64,000 bases of DNA from Promicromonospora sukumoe (GTDB lineage: Bacteria > Actinomycetota > Actinomycetes > Actinomycetales > Cellulomonadaceae): positions 124,001 through 188,000 of the forward strand of contig NZ_JACGWV010000002.1 in NCBI RefSeq assembly GCF_014137995.1, written 5' to 3'. A program made the position numbers and the translations under genes. The notes beneath the pieces are model-generated. The model was not told where the DNA came from. It searched no databases and worked only from the letters and a program-made list of their open reading frames with translations. This document shows, in pieces, positions 50,622 to 60,100 of this stretch; positions within the stretch are counted from its first letter, which is position 1; each line of letters begins with the position of its first letter.

Positions 50622-52139
50622 TCAGCTGTCCTCGGGGTCGGTCCAGTGGCCCGACTCGCGCTCGGTCCACAGCTCGCGCCGGGCCTCGGCCTTGGCGTCC
50701 ATGCGCTCGGTGAACTCGCGGCGCTTGTCGCCACGCGTGGGCCGATCGCTCTGGTCGAGCCGCAGGTCGGTGCCACGGCCGCCCAGCAGCTCCGCGCCGG
50801 TCTGCAGCGTGGGCTCCCAGTCGAAGACGACGGCGTTCTTCGGGTCGCCGATGCGCACCTCGTCGCCCGCGACGGCACCCGCCTTGAACAGGCCGTCCTC
50901 GACGCCGAGCTTCGCGAGCCGGTCCGCGAGGAAGCCGACGGCCTCGTCGTTGTTGAAGTCGGTCTGCCGCACCCAGCGCTCGGGCTTGGTACCGCGGACC
51001 TCGAACCAGTAGTCGTGCTCGCCGCCCAGGCGGCGCACGGTGAACTTCGACTCGTTCACGGGGCGCGGACGCAGCACGATCGGCGCGGCCTCCGGCGCGG
51101 GGGCGTCCGCGCGGGCCTTCTCCACGACCTCGGCCAGGGCGAACTTGAGCTCGCGCAGGCCCTCGTGGGAGGCGGTCGAGATCTCGAAGACGCGCAACCC
51201 GCGCGCCTCCAGGTCGGCCTTCACGAAGTCCGCCAGCTCGCGCGCCTCGGGCACGTCGATCTTGTTGAGGACGACGAGGCGGGGACGCTCGGTGAGCGGC
51301 ACGCGGCCGCCCGCGATACCGATGTCGCCCGAGTAGGCGGCGAGCTCGGCCTCGATCACGTCGAGGTCGGTGATCGGGTCGCGGCCCGGCTCCAGCGTGG
51401 CGCAGTCCAGCACGTGCACGATCATCGCCGTGCGCTCGATGTGCCGCAGGAACTCCAGGCCCAGGCCCTTGCCCTCGCTCGCGCCCGGGATCAGGCCCGG
51501 CACGTCGGCGACGGTGAACCGCGACTGGCCCGCCTGGACCACGCCGAGGTTCGGCACCAGCGTGGTGAACGGGTAGTCGGCGATCTTGGGCCGCGCGGCC
51601 GAGATCGCGGCGATCAGCGACGACTTGCCCGCGCTCGGGAAGCCCACCAGCGCGACGTCGGCGATGGTCTTAACCTCGAGCTCGACGTCGGCCTCGTCGC
51701 CCTCCTCGCCGAGCAGCGCGAAGCCCGGGGCCTTGCGCTTCTGCGACGACAGGGCCCGGTTGCCGAGGCCACCCTTGCCGCCCGCCGCGATGACGTACTC
51801 GGCGCCGTCGCCCACGAGGTCTGCCAGGACGTTCCCGTCGAGGTCCTTCACGACGGTGCCGTCCGGCACCTTCAGGACCAGGTCACCGCCGTTGGCGCCG
51901 TCCCGGTCGTCGCCCATCCCCTGGGTGCCCGACGTCGCCCGGCGGTGCGGCGAGTGGTGGTACTCCAGCAGGGTGGTGGTGTTCGCGTCGACGACCAGCT
52001 TGACACTGCCGCCGTCACCGCCGTCGCCGCCGTCGGGCCCCGCCAGGGGCTTGAACTTCTCGCGGCGGATCGAGGCACAGCCGTTCCCGCCGTTACCGCC
52101 GGCGGCGTGCAGAACCACGCGGTCCACGAAGCTGGCCAT
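50622..52139 (-). CDS. obg: GTPase Obg/CgtA
   Basis: Essential ribosome-assembly GTPase. The 505-aa protein has the glycine-rich Obg domain (1-158, for example [20 protein letters not shown]), the G domain with P-loop GFPSAGKS (166-173), [16 protein letters not shown] and NKID, and the C-terminal OCT domain ([20 protein letters not shown] onward) found in Gram-positive forms, with an Asp/Glu/Arg tail. Follows rplU-rpmA as in most bacteria. Confidence 0.97.
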   Translation of the reverse strand: MASFVDRVVLHAAGGNGGNGCASIRREKFKPLAGPDGGDGGDGGSVKLVVDANTTTLLEYHHSPHRRATSGTQGMGDDRDGANGGDLVLKVPDGTVVKDLDGNVLADLVGDGAEYVIAAGGKGGLGNRALSSQKRKAPGFALLGEEGDEADVELEVKTIADVALVGFPSAGKSSLIAAISAARPKIADYPFTTLVPNLGVVQAGQSRFTVADVPGLIPGASEGKGLGLEFLRHIERTAMIVHVLDCATLEPGRDPITDLDVIEAELAAYSGDIGIAGGRVPLTERPRLVVLNKIDVPEARELADFVKADLEARGLRVFEISTASHEGLRELKFALAEVVEKARADAPAPEAAPIVLRPRPVNESKFTVRRLGGEHDYWFEVRGTKPERWVRQTDFNNDEAVGFLADRLAKLGVEDGLFKAGAVAGDEVRIGDPKNAVVFDWEPTLQTGAELLGGRGTDLRLDQSDRPTRGDKRREFTERMDAKAEARRELWTERESGHWTDPEDS

Positions 52140-52198
52140 GTCTCGATCCTCTCAGGTACTGCTCAGGGCGAGCGGCCCGGGGCCGCTCATGAAAAGAC

Positions 52199-52234
52199 GT
52201 GAGGGGGCGCACCGTCACCGGTGCGCCCCCTCAC
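52199..52234 (-). terminator. Hairpin terminator after rpmA
   Basis: GTGAGGGGGCGCACC (52199-52213) and GGTGCGCCCCCTCAC (52220-52234) are perfect 15-bp arms with a 6-nt loop; on the minus strand CTTTTC follows. It sits 13 bp after the rpmA stop, so obg may be partly uncoupled from the ribosomal genes. Confidence 0.85.
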
Positions 52235-52246
52235 GCGAAAGCCGAA

Positions 52247-52504
52247 TCAGACCTCGGCGGCGACGATGTCGATGACCTTGCGGCCACGACGGGTGCCGAA
52301 CTGCACGGCGCCGGCGTCGAGGGCGAACAGGGTGTCGTCCTTGCCGCGGCCGACGTTCACGCCGGGGTGGAAGTGGGTGCCGCGCTGGCGGACGATGATC
52401 TCGCCGGCCTTGACGACCTGGCCACCGAAGCGCTTCACGCCGAGGCGCTGGGCGTTGGAGTCACGACCGTTGCGCGAGGAGCTCGCGCCCTTCTTGTGTG
52501 CCAT
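52247..52504 (-). CDS. rpmA: 50S ribosomal protein L27
   Basis: An 85-aa L27. [20 protein letters not shown] and [20 protein letters not shown] with RGTHFHPG are diagnostic. The N-terminus reaches toward the peptidyl-transferase centre. No Firmicute-type cleavable prefix. Second gene of the rplU-rpmA pair. Confidence 0.99.
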   Translation of the reverse strand: MAHKKGASSSRNGRDSNAQRLGVKRFGGQVVKAGEIIVRQRGTHFHPGVNVGRGKDDTLFALDAGAVQFGTRRGRKVIDIVAAEV

Positions 52505-52592
52505 CTGGCTGACCTGTCTTTCGGGACGAAGGAGGAAGAAGAAGTATCTGGCTCGCGCGGGCCCGCTCGTCAGAGCGTGCCCGCAGCGGAAG

Positions 52593-52901
52593 TCACTTGA
52601 TGCCGGTGACCTTGAGGCGGGTCAGCGACTGGCGGTGGCCCTGGCGCTTGCGGTAACCGGTCTTGTTCTTGTACTTGAGGATCGTGATCTTGGGACCCTT
52701 CTCGTCCCGCACGACCTCAGCGGTGACCTTGACCTTCGCGAGCTTCTTCGCGTCGGTGGTCACCTTCTCCCCGTCCACGAGCAGCAGGGCCGGGAGCTCA
52801 ACGGTCTCACCGGCTGCCGCCTGGACACGGTCCATGACGACGATGGTCCCGACGGACACCTTCTCCTGGCGGCCACCGGCCTTGACGATCGCGTACACCA
52901 C
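52593..52901 (-). CDS. rplU: 50S ribosomal protein L21
   Basis: A 102-aa L21: [20 protein letters not shown] at the start, [20 protein letters not shown] near the end. The GTG at 52901 gives the standard MVYAIV start; a TTG at 52907 is also open. An AGAGATGAG stretch upstream acts as ribosome site. First gene of the rplU-rpmA transcript. Confidence 0.98.
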   Translation of the reverse strand: MVYAIVKAGGRQEKVSVGTIVVMDRVQAAAGETVELPALLLVDGEKVTTDAKKLAKVKVTAEVVRDEKGPKITILKYKNKTGYRKRQGHRQSLTRLKVTGIK

Positions 52902-53160
52902 GTTCAACTCATCTCTCTAGTCTTGGCGTGCGCGCACGACGGTGTTCACCGGCTTTGCTGTGACTCGCTCCGCCGCGGCGGTCGAGTGCGATGCGCCATG
53001 GGCACGCAGGACGGGTGCGCAGACAGCACACCGAAGGACTAGGTTACGCGATGCCCTCAGCGGGTTCAAACCGACGGCGGCGTGGCCTTGGCCACGCGCT
53101 CGGCACAGGGCTGTCTGGCGACCCGGAACCGCGTGTGCCTACCCTGGGCTCAGGTGATAC

Positions 53161-53754
53161 GTGATGGTTTCTGAGCCGGCAGCAGAGCACGACGACATCG
53201 CCCGGGCGATGCGCGCCGTACCGCGACGCGACTTCCTGCCGCGGTCCCAGCGGCCGTTCGCCGGCCAGGACCAGCCGCTGCCGATCGGGCGCGGCCAGAC
53301 CTCCTCCCAGCCCACCACGGTGGCCGCCATGCTCCGCCTGCTGCGCGTCCCGCTCGGCGCGCGCGTGCTCGACGTCGGCGCGGGCTCCGGCTGGACGACG
53401 GCGCTGCTCGCCTACCTGACGGGACCGCAGGGCTCGGTGCTGGGCGTGGAGCGCGACAGCCGGCTGTCCGAGTGGGGCGCCGCCAACCTCGCCCGGACCG
53501 GGATGGACTGGGCGACGCTCGAGCACTCGGCCCCCGGCGTGCTCGGCAAGCCCCGGGAGAACGGCTGGGACCGCATCCTGGTGTCGGCGGCGGCGGCCGC
53601 GCTCCCCCGCACCCTGGTGGACCAGGTCGGGATCGGCGGCCGCATGGTCATCCCCGTCCGGACGACGCTGCTGCTCATCGAGCGCCTGCCCGACGGTCGC
53701 ACGCGCGCGACGGACCACGGCGGATACCGGTTCGTCCCACTGATCGAGGACTGA
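53161..53754 (+). CDS. Protein-L-isoaspartate O-methyltransferase-like protein
   Basis: A 197-aa SAM-dependent methyltransferase of the PCMT type. VPRRDFLPRSQRPFAGQDQP and LPIGRGQTSSQPTTVAAML carry the Pcm N-terminal signature, and VLDVGAGSGWTTALLAYL is SAM motif I. These enzymes repair isoaspartyl residues in aged proteins. Starts at GTG 53161 or ATG 53164 with only a weak ribosome site. Confidence 0.88.
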   Translation: MMVSEPAAEHDDIARAMRAVPRRDFLPRSQRPFAGQDQPLPIGRGQTSSQPTTVAAMLRLLRVPLGARVLDVGAGSGWTTALLAYLTGPQGSVLGVERDSRLSEWGAANLARTGMDWATLEHSAPGVLGKPRENGWDRILVSAAAAALPRTLVDQVGIGGRMVIPVRTTLLLIERLPDGRTRATDHGGYRFVPLIED

Positions 53755-53941
53755 GCCGGCCCTGACGACCGGCCCAAGAGTCTGGCGAAGGTAAACACAT
53801 CGTCTTCAACTCTCCGCGAGGCATCCACATCTGCCCCTCGCGACCGTAACCTACGGTCCCGTAGGCTCGAGGGCATCCGCATGACGGGCGACTCCGTCCA
53901 ACTCCACGGCTGGGAAGTCGACCCCGAGCATGTGAGGACAC

Positions 53942-55051
53942 ATGGCCCAAGCTGCCCCCGTCGTCCGCGACGGCTTCCGCCCGACGCAACCCCGTGAGCC
54001 CGGTGCAGAGCCCGTCACCAGCACGTACTCGTCGCTGGCCCGCACCGTGCGTGACGCCGGGCTGCTGGGCAGGGCCCACGGGTACTACGCCTGGACCCTC
54101 GGTGTGCTCACCGTGGCACTCGGCGGGATCGTCACCGGGTTCGTGCTCCTGGGCGACTCGTGGTTCCAGCTCCTGATGGCCGGCGCGCTCGGGCTCGTCC
54201 TGACGCAGTTCGCCTTCGTGGCCCACGAGGCCTCGCACCGCCAGGTCTTCGAGTCCGGCCCGCGCAACGACCGCGTGGGGCGCCTGCTGGCCAACGCCGT
54301 CGTCGGCATCAGCTACTCGTGGTGGATGACCAAGCACACCCGGCACCACGCGAACCCGAACAAGATGGGCAAGGACCCGGACATCGAGAACGACACGATC
54401 GCGTTCACGGAGGAGGGCGTCCGGCAGCACCGCGGGCTGAAGCGGTGGATCAACCGCTACCAGGGCTGGCTGTTCTTCCCGCTGCTCACGCTCGAGGGCC
54501 TGAACCTGCACTTCCTCTCGATCCGCTCGCTGTTCACGGGCGGCCCCGAGACGCTGCGCGCCCGCATCCGCGAGCTCGTCACGATCACCGTGCGCCTCTC
54601 CGCCTACGTCGCGGTCCTGTTCTGGGTGCTGTCGCCCGGCCTGGCGTTCGCGTTCCTCGGCGTGCAGCTCGCGGTGTTCGGCGTCTACATGGGCGCGTCG
54701 TTCGCCCCGAACCACAAGGGCATGGCGATCATCCCCGCCGACAGCCGCATCGACTTCCTGTCCAAGCAGGTGCTCACCTCGCGGAACATCCGCGGCGGGC
54801 GGTTCATGAACATCCTCATGGGCGGGCTCAACTTCCAGATCGAGCACCACCTCTTTCCGAGCATGCCGCGGCCGCACCTCATCCGGACCGCCGAGATCGT
54901 CCGGGAGCACTGCGCGACCCTCGGCATCCCCTACACCGAGACCAGCCTCGCGCAGTCGTACGTGATCGTCGTCAACTACCTCAACAAGGTGGGGCTCGCC
55001 GCGCGCGACCCGTTCGACTGCCCGCAGTACAAGCTGATGCGCAAGGTCTGA
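53942..55051 (+). CDS. Membrane fatty-acid desaturase
   Basis: A 369-aa acyl-lipid or acyl-CoA desaturase with four or more transmembrane segments. The three histidine boxes binding the di-iron centre are complete: HEASH (95-99), HTRHH (132-136) and QIEHH (299-303) with HLFPSMPR. The Gln before IEHH is typical of front-end/delta-6-like and actinobacterial DesA3-like enzymes. Probably adjusts membrane fluidity. ATG at 53942 after GTGAGGACAC. Confidence 0.93.
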   Translation: MAQAAPVVRDGFRPTQPREPGAEPVTSTYSSLARTVRDAGLLGRAHGYYAWTLGVLTVALGGIVTGFVLLGDSWFQLLMAGALGLVLTQFAFVAHEASHRQVFESGPRNDRVGRLLANAVVGISYSWWMTKHTRHHANPNKMGKDPDIENDTIAFTEEGVRQHRGLKRWINRYQGWLFFPLLTLEGLNLHFLSIRSLFTGGPETLRARIRELVTITVRLSAYVAVLFWVLSPGLAFAFLGVQLAVFGVYMGASFAPNHKGMAIIPADSRIDFLSKQVLTSRNIRGGRFMNILMGGLNFQIEHHLFPSMPRPHLIRTAEIVREHCATLGIPYTETSLAQSYVIVVNYLNKVGLAARDPFDCPQYKLMRKV

Positions 55052-55096
55052 CGACGCGGCCCGGGGGCCGGGGCCCGACGGCGCGGCCCGGTCCGG

Positions 55097-55735
55097 TCAG
55101 CCGACGACGGCGTGCCGGCGGCAGCGGGCCTCGTACGACTCCGACCCACCGACGTGGGCCGCGACCGGCACGAGCGCGTCGTCCGGGTGCGCGGGCCCGG
55201 CGTCGGGAACCGCCGGCGCGGCGGGCAGCCGGACGTGGAACGCGGCGTCGGCCCCGCACACGGAGCACACGGCCGTGAGCTTCTCGACGGACTCGGCCAG
55301 CGCCATGAGCTCCGGGAGCGGCGCGAAGGGCTGTCCGTCGAAGGTGACGGACAGCCCCGCGACGACCACCACCAGCCCGCGGCCCGCCAGCTCCGAGACC
55401 ACGGGCACGAGCCCGGCGCCGAAGAACTGGGCCTCGTCGACGGCGACGAGCTCGGTGCGGCCGCCGGCCCCGGCGCCGTCGTCGTGCCCCGTGCCGTCGA
55501 CGATCAGCCCGGGGATCTCCCCGGCGTCGGACACCGTGTGCGACGGCACCTCCTGCCCGGAGTGCGACGACACCCGGCCGACGCCACGCCGGTCGTCCAG
55601 GGCGTGGCTGACGACCACCACGCCCCGCCGCGCGATCCGGGCCCGGCGCACCCGCCGCAGCAGCTCCTCGGACTTGCCCGCGAACATCGGGCCGGCGATG
55701 ACCTCGAGGCGCCCGGCGCCCAGACCGTCTTCCAT
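55097..55735 (-). CDS. tdk: Thymidine kinase-type protein
   Basis: A 212-aa type II thymidine kinase: P-loop GPMFAGKS (15-22) with EELLRRVRRA, ELVAVDEAQFF, and the lasso region GLSVTFDGQPFAPLPELMAL. The zinc-binding CSVCGA and a later Cys (YEARCRRH) are seen, but a Pro/Ala-rich insertion separates them, so one Cys of the usual four appears missing or shifted. Phosphorylates thymidine in salvage. Convergent with the desaturase. Confidence 0.88.
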   Translation of the reverse strand: MEDGLGAGRLEVIAGPMFAGKSEELLRRVRRARIARRGVVVVSHALDDRRGVGRVSSHSGQEVPSHTVSDAGEIPGLIVDGTGHDDGAGAGGRTELVAVDEAQFFGAGLVPVVSELAGRGLVVVVAGLSVTFDGQPFAPLPELMALAESVEKLTAVCSVCGADAAFHVRLPAAPAVPDAGPAHPDDALVPVAAHVGGSESYEARCRRHAVVG

Positions 55736-55792
55736 GGGTGCCAGTCAAGCACCCTGACGCCGTCGGCGACCGGGAGGAGAACTACTCGCGGC

Positions 55793-56962
55793 TTACAGCA
55801 CCCGCGCCACGCCCGGGACGCGGCGCAGCAGGTAGGCCGCGCCCCAGCAGAGTGGCACCGACAGCGCGAGCAGCACCAGGAACTTCAGTCCGGCCGGGAC
55901 CACGAGCGGGGACAGCAGCACCGCGACGCCCACCAGCACGAGCGGGTGGATCACGTACACGGCGAACGAGTGCTGAGCGGCGAACCGGGCCCAGGCAGGC
56001 TGCCCGGAGAACCGCTCCCGGAACAGGACCAGCAGCCCGAGAGCCGCGCCCACGGCGACGACGTTCTCGACGAGGCTCTGAGCGACCAGGGCGAGGACCC
56101 CGGCGTCGGGCGCCGACGCGAGGGCCGAGGCGCCGAGGGCCGGGCCGACACCGACGATCGCGACGATCAGCGCGACGCGGCCCTGCCGCACCGTGAGCGT
56201 GGTGAGCCAGCCGCGGCGCGCCGCGAGCAGGCCGACGACGAACAGCAGCACGTACTGCGGCAGGTAGGCCGGCGTCGGGAGGCCGACACCCGTCCAGTAC
56301 GTACCCAGCGGCACGGCCAGGCGCCAGACGAAGGTCACGAGGGTCAGGGCGGCGACGAGCCCGGCGACCATGCGGAAGGTGACGGGGCGAGCCGCCGCCT
56401 CACGGACGACGCCGTCGGCCGCACCGGACAGACCGGCAGCCCCGGACAGCACGCCGCGACGGGCGGCCGAACGGGCCCGCAGCGCGCGGAAGGCCGCGTA
56501 GCCGAGCGAGACCACGAGGAGCACCTCGACGAACCACATGGGGCCGGGGTCGCCGGCGGTGAACCAGAACGTGAGGAACGACTCGCCCTGGGCCTGGCGC
56601 GCGGGCCACGTCGGCAGGGACAGGACGGGCCGCGCGACCAGCCAGAAGACGACCAGCGGGATGCCGAGCCGGACGATCCGGTCCCGGGCGAACGCGCCCG
56701 GCCCCTTGCGGTCCACCGAACCGGGGACGAACAGGCCGGAGAGCAGGAAGAAGAAGCCCATGAACCAGAGCTGGTTCGCCACCACGAAGGCCATGAGCGC
56801 GAGGCCGGACAGGCTCTCGCTGGGCTCGGCCCAGTACCACATGGGCAGCGCGCCGTAGGTGAGGGCGCTGTGGTGGGCCAGGACCAGCACGGTCAGCAGG
56901 ATGCGCAGGTTGTCGACATACCCGAGCCGGGCAGTCATCGGTCTCGCGGCGGTCGTCGTCAT
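55793..56962 (-). CDS. Acyltransferase family 3 membrane protein
   Basis: A 389-aa protein with about ten transmembrane helices. The N-terminal MTARLGYVDNLRILLTVLVL with AHHS near residue 30 carries the conserved His of acyltransferase-3 proteins, and the R-x-R-like site follows in GPGAFARDRIVRLGIPL. Members transfer acyl groups to surface polysaccharides, peptidoglycan or lipids. ATG at 56962 selected as the start of the first helix. An operator-like palindrome lies 32 bp upstream. Confidence 0.88.
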   Translation of the reverse strand: MTTTAARPMTARLGYVDNLRILLTVLVLAHHSALTYGALPMWYWAEPSESLSGLALMAFVVANQLWFMGFFFLLSGLFVPGSVDRKGPGAFARDRIVRLGIPLVVFWLVARPVLSLPTWPARQAQGESFLTFWFTAGDPGPMWFVEVLLVVSLGYAAFRALRARSAARRGVLSGAAGLSGAADGVVREAAARPVTFRMVAGLVAALTLVTFVWRLAVPLGTYWTGVGLPTPAYLPQYVLLFVVGLLAARRGWLTTLTVRQGRVALIVAIVGVGPALGASALASAPDAGVLALVAQSLVENVVAVGAALGLLVLFRERFSGQPAWARFAAQHSFAVYVIHPLVLVGVAVLLSPLVVPAGLKFLVLLALSVPLCWGAAYLLRRVPGVARVL

Positions 56963-56993
56963 CTCGGTCTCCGTCGTCTCGGTCTCGCTTCGT

Positions 56994-57019
56994 TGGTTCG
57001 TTACTCGACTAATGAACCA
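56994..57019 (-). promoter_or_regulatory. 26-bp imperfect palindrome upstream of acyltransferase
   Basis: TGGTTC at 56994-56999 and GAACCA at 57014-57019 frame TTACTCGACTAA; 22 of 26 positions are symmetric around TCGA. It is AT-rich for this genome and sits just before the start, so a repressor site is likely. No regulator gene is adjacent. Confidence 0.55.
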
Positions 57020-57104
57020 TAGAACGCGCCCCACCCGCAACGGATTTGCCCGACGAGTTCCGGAGGAGTTTCCCGAGGAGTTCCCGGAGCTGCTTCCGGG
57101 CACG

Positions 57105-57142
57105 AAAAAACGAGGGCCGCCACCTCGCGGTGGCGACCCTCG
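57105..57142 (-). terminator. Rho-independent terminator of RNase E/G gene
   Basis: A stem CGAGGG-GCCAC / GTGGC-CCCTCG at 57111-57142 is followed on the minus strand by six T residues (57110-57105). Classic intrinsic terminator about 50 bp past the stop. Confidence 0.93.
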
Positions 57143-57190
57143 TCCGGATCAGGTCAGCGGCCCATCAGCCGCGCCCAGAATCCCTTCTGC

Positions 57191-60100
57191 TTAGGCGACC
57201 TCGTCGCCAGCTCCTTTGGGCGGTTCCGGCTGCCCGGTGCCGGAGCCCCCCTCCGGCGCATCGCTCGCCGACGACGCGGCGTCCGCCGCGGAGCCGGTGG
57301 AGGCGGGTGACTCGGCGGAGGCCGTCGAGCCGGAGCTCGACGGGCCCGAGTGGGCCGCGGGGAGCTGGATGTCGGCCAGGGTGGACGGACCGTCCTCCCC
57401 CGCTTCCTTCGTGTCGTGCGTCTCGTGCGCGTGCTGCGCCGCGGCGGCGATCGTCGCGAGCGTGGCCTTGACGGCCTCGCGCGCCTCGGACCGCTCCTCG
57501 GGCAGGCTGGCGACCGGCGCCGCCTGCTCGGGTGCGGGAGCAGCCTTCTCCTTGGTCTCCTTGCCGCGCTTCCGGCGGGAGCGCGCGGCGCGCGGGCTCT
57601 CCTCGACCGGTGCGGAACCGCCGGAGCCGGCGCCGGAACCCGGCTTCTCGATGGGCTCCTCGTGCACGATGAAGCCGCGGCCCTTGCAGTGCTCGCAGGT
57701 CTCGGAGAACGCCTCGACGAGGCCCTGACCCACGCGCTTGCGCGTCATCTGGACCAGACCCAGCGAGGTCACCTCCGCCACCTGGTGCTTGGTGCGGTCC
57801 CGGCCGAGGCACTCGACCAGGCGACGCAGCACCAGGTCACGGTTGGACTCCAGCACCATGTCGATGAAGTCGATGACGATGATGCCGCCGATGTCGCGCA
57901 GGCGGAGCTGCCGCACGATCTCCTCGGCCGCCTCGAGGTTGTTCCGCGTGACGGTCTCCTCGAGCGTGCCGCCCGCACCGGTGAACTTGCCGGTGTTGAC
58001 GTCCACGACGGTCATGGCCTCGGTGCGGTCGATGACCAGCGAGCCGCCCGAGGGCAGCCAGACCTTGCGGTCCATGCCCTTGGCGAGCTGCTCGTCCACG
58101 CGGTGCACCGTGAACACGTCGGTGTTCTCGACCCACTTGGACACGCGCTCGCGCAGGTCCGGGGCCAGCTCCTCGACGTAGTGCGCGATCTCGTCCCACG
58201 CGCCCTCGCCCTGCACCACCAGCGACGAGAAGTCGTCGTTGAAGATGTCGCGGACCACGCGGATCGCCATGTCCGGCTCGCCCTGCAGCAGGGCCGGGGC
58301 GGACGCCTTCTTGGACTTGGCCTGGATGGCGTCCCACTGGCCCTGCAGGCGCTCGACGTCGGCGCGCAGCTCGTCCTCGCTGGCCCCCTCGGCGGCGGTG
58401 CGCACGATGACGCCCGCGCCGTCGGGCACGACCTCGCGGAGGATCTTCTTGAGGCGCGACCGCTCGGTGTCGGGCAGCTTGCGGCTGATGCCGGTCATGC
58501 CGCCGCCCGGCACGAACACCAGGTACCGGCCGGCCAGGGTGACCTGGCTCGTGAGCCGGGCGCCCTTGTGGCCGATCGGGTCCTTGGTGACCTGCACCAG
58601 GACGGAGTCGCCCGACTTCAGCGCCTGCTCGATCCGGCGCGGCTGACCCTCCAGGCCCGCCGCGTCCCAGTTGACCTCGCCCGCGTACAGCACGGCGTTG
58701 CGGCCCTTGCCGACGTCGACGAAGGCGGCCTCCATGGAGGGCAGCACGTTCTGGACCCGGCCCAGGTACACGTTGCCGGCCATCGACGCCTGCGACTGCT
58801 GCGAGACGTAGTGCTCCACGAGCACGCCGTCCTCCAGCACCGCGATCTGCGTGCGGCCGTCCTTCTCGCGCACGATCATCGACCGCTGCACCGACTCGCG
58901 GCGGGCCAGGAACTCGGCCTCGGTGATGATCTGGCGACGACGGCCGTGGTCGCGGCCCTCGCGGCGACGCTGACGCTTCGCCTCCAGGCGCGTGGAGCCC
59001 TTCAGCGCGGTGACCTCGTCGCTGCGGCTGGAGCGTGCGGCGGCGGCCTCGGCGCGCTCGCCGCGCGTGCCCCGGCGACGACGGCGCCGACGACGGCTGC
59101 CGCCCTCACCCTCACCCTCACCGTCGGCGTCCGCGGCGTCCTGGCCGGAGTCCTCGGCGTCGCCGTCCTCGTCCTCGGCGCCCTGGGCGTCCTCGTCGGA
59201 CTCGTCGTCCTGGTCCTCGTCGGCCGAGTCGTCCATGTCGTCCGTGCGGTTGGCGCGGCCGCCACGGCGGCCCCGTCCGCCCCGGCGACGACGGCGGCGC
59301 GACGGGCGCACGTCCTCGTCGTCGTACTCCTCGAAGTCCGCGGGGGCGAGCTCCTCGAGCTCGACGCCCTCGGCGACCAGCTCCTCCTCGATGGCGCCGA
59401 CCTCGTCGACCGCTGCCGCGTCGTCCTCGCTCAGGTCGGCGACGACGAACTGCGGGGCGGCCGGGGCGGCGGCCTCGTGGGCCTCGACCGCGGTGTCGCC
59501 GCTGGTCGCGGCGTCGGCCGGCGCGCTCTCCTGTGCGGGCTCGGCCGTGGCGGGCTCGGCCGCGGCGGTCTCCGCGGCGGCGCGCTCGGCCGGATCGGTG
59601 CTCGGACCCGTGCGGCGGACGGCCCGGCGCGAGCCGGACCGGCGCGTGCGGGGTTCCGCCACGGTCTCCGCGCGTGCCTCGGCGGGCGCATCGACGGCAG
59701 GCGTCTCGACAGCGGGCGCCTCGGCGACCTGCTCGGCGGCCCGCTCTGCGGTCCGGCGAGAGGGGGCCTCGGTCCGGGCGGCGGGCCGCTCGGGCACGGA
59801 CTCGACCGGGCGGGCGACCGGACGGGCGAACTGCGGCGTCAGGTCACGCGGCGGCCCGGCCGGGGCCTGCGCGCGGCGCGACCGGCGCGCGGCCGAGTCG
59901 TCCGGCGCCTGGAAGAGCAGCGCGGTCGTGGCCAGGCGCGGGACGCGCGTGCCCGACGTCGTCGCGGCGGGCGACGTCGCGGGCTGCGCGGGCGCCTCCG
60001 GCTGCTCGAACGCGGGACGGCGGCCGCCGCGGCGGGTGCGGGACCGGGTCGCGGGCTCGGCCGGGGTCTCCTCGACGGGAGCCTCGGGGGCTGCCGCCGC

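Noticed and set aside
48543..52202. A 1219-codon open frame antisense to proA, proB and obg
   Set aside because: Runs through three certain housekeeping genes and their spacers; a composition artefact.
52902..53160. A structured ribosomal L21 leader upstream of rplU
   Set aside because: Only a 6-bp long-range pairing (CTAGTC near 52917 and GACTAG near 53036) is visible; too weak to claim.
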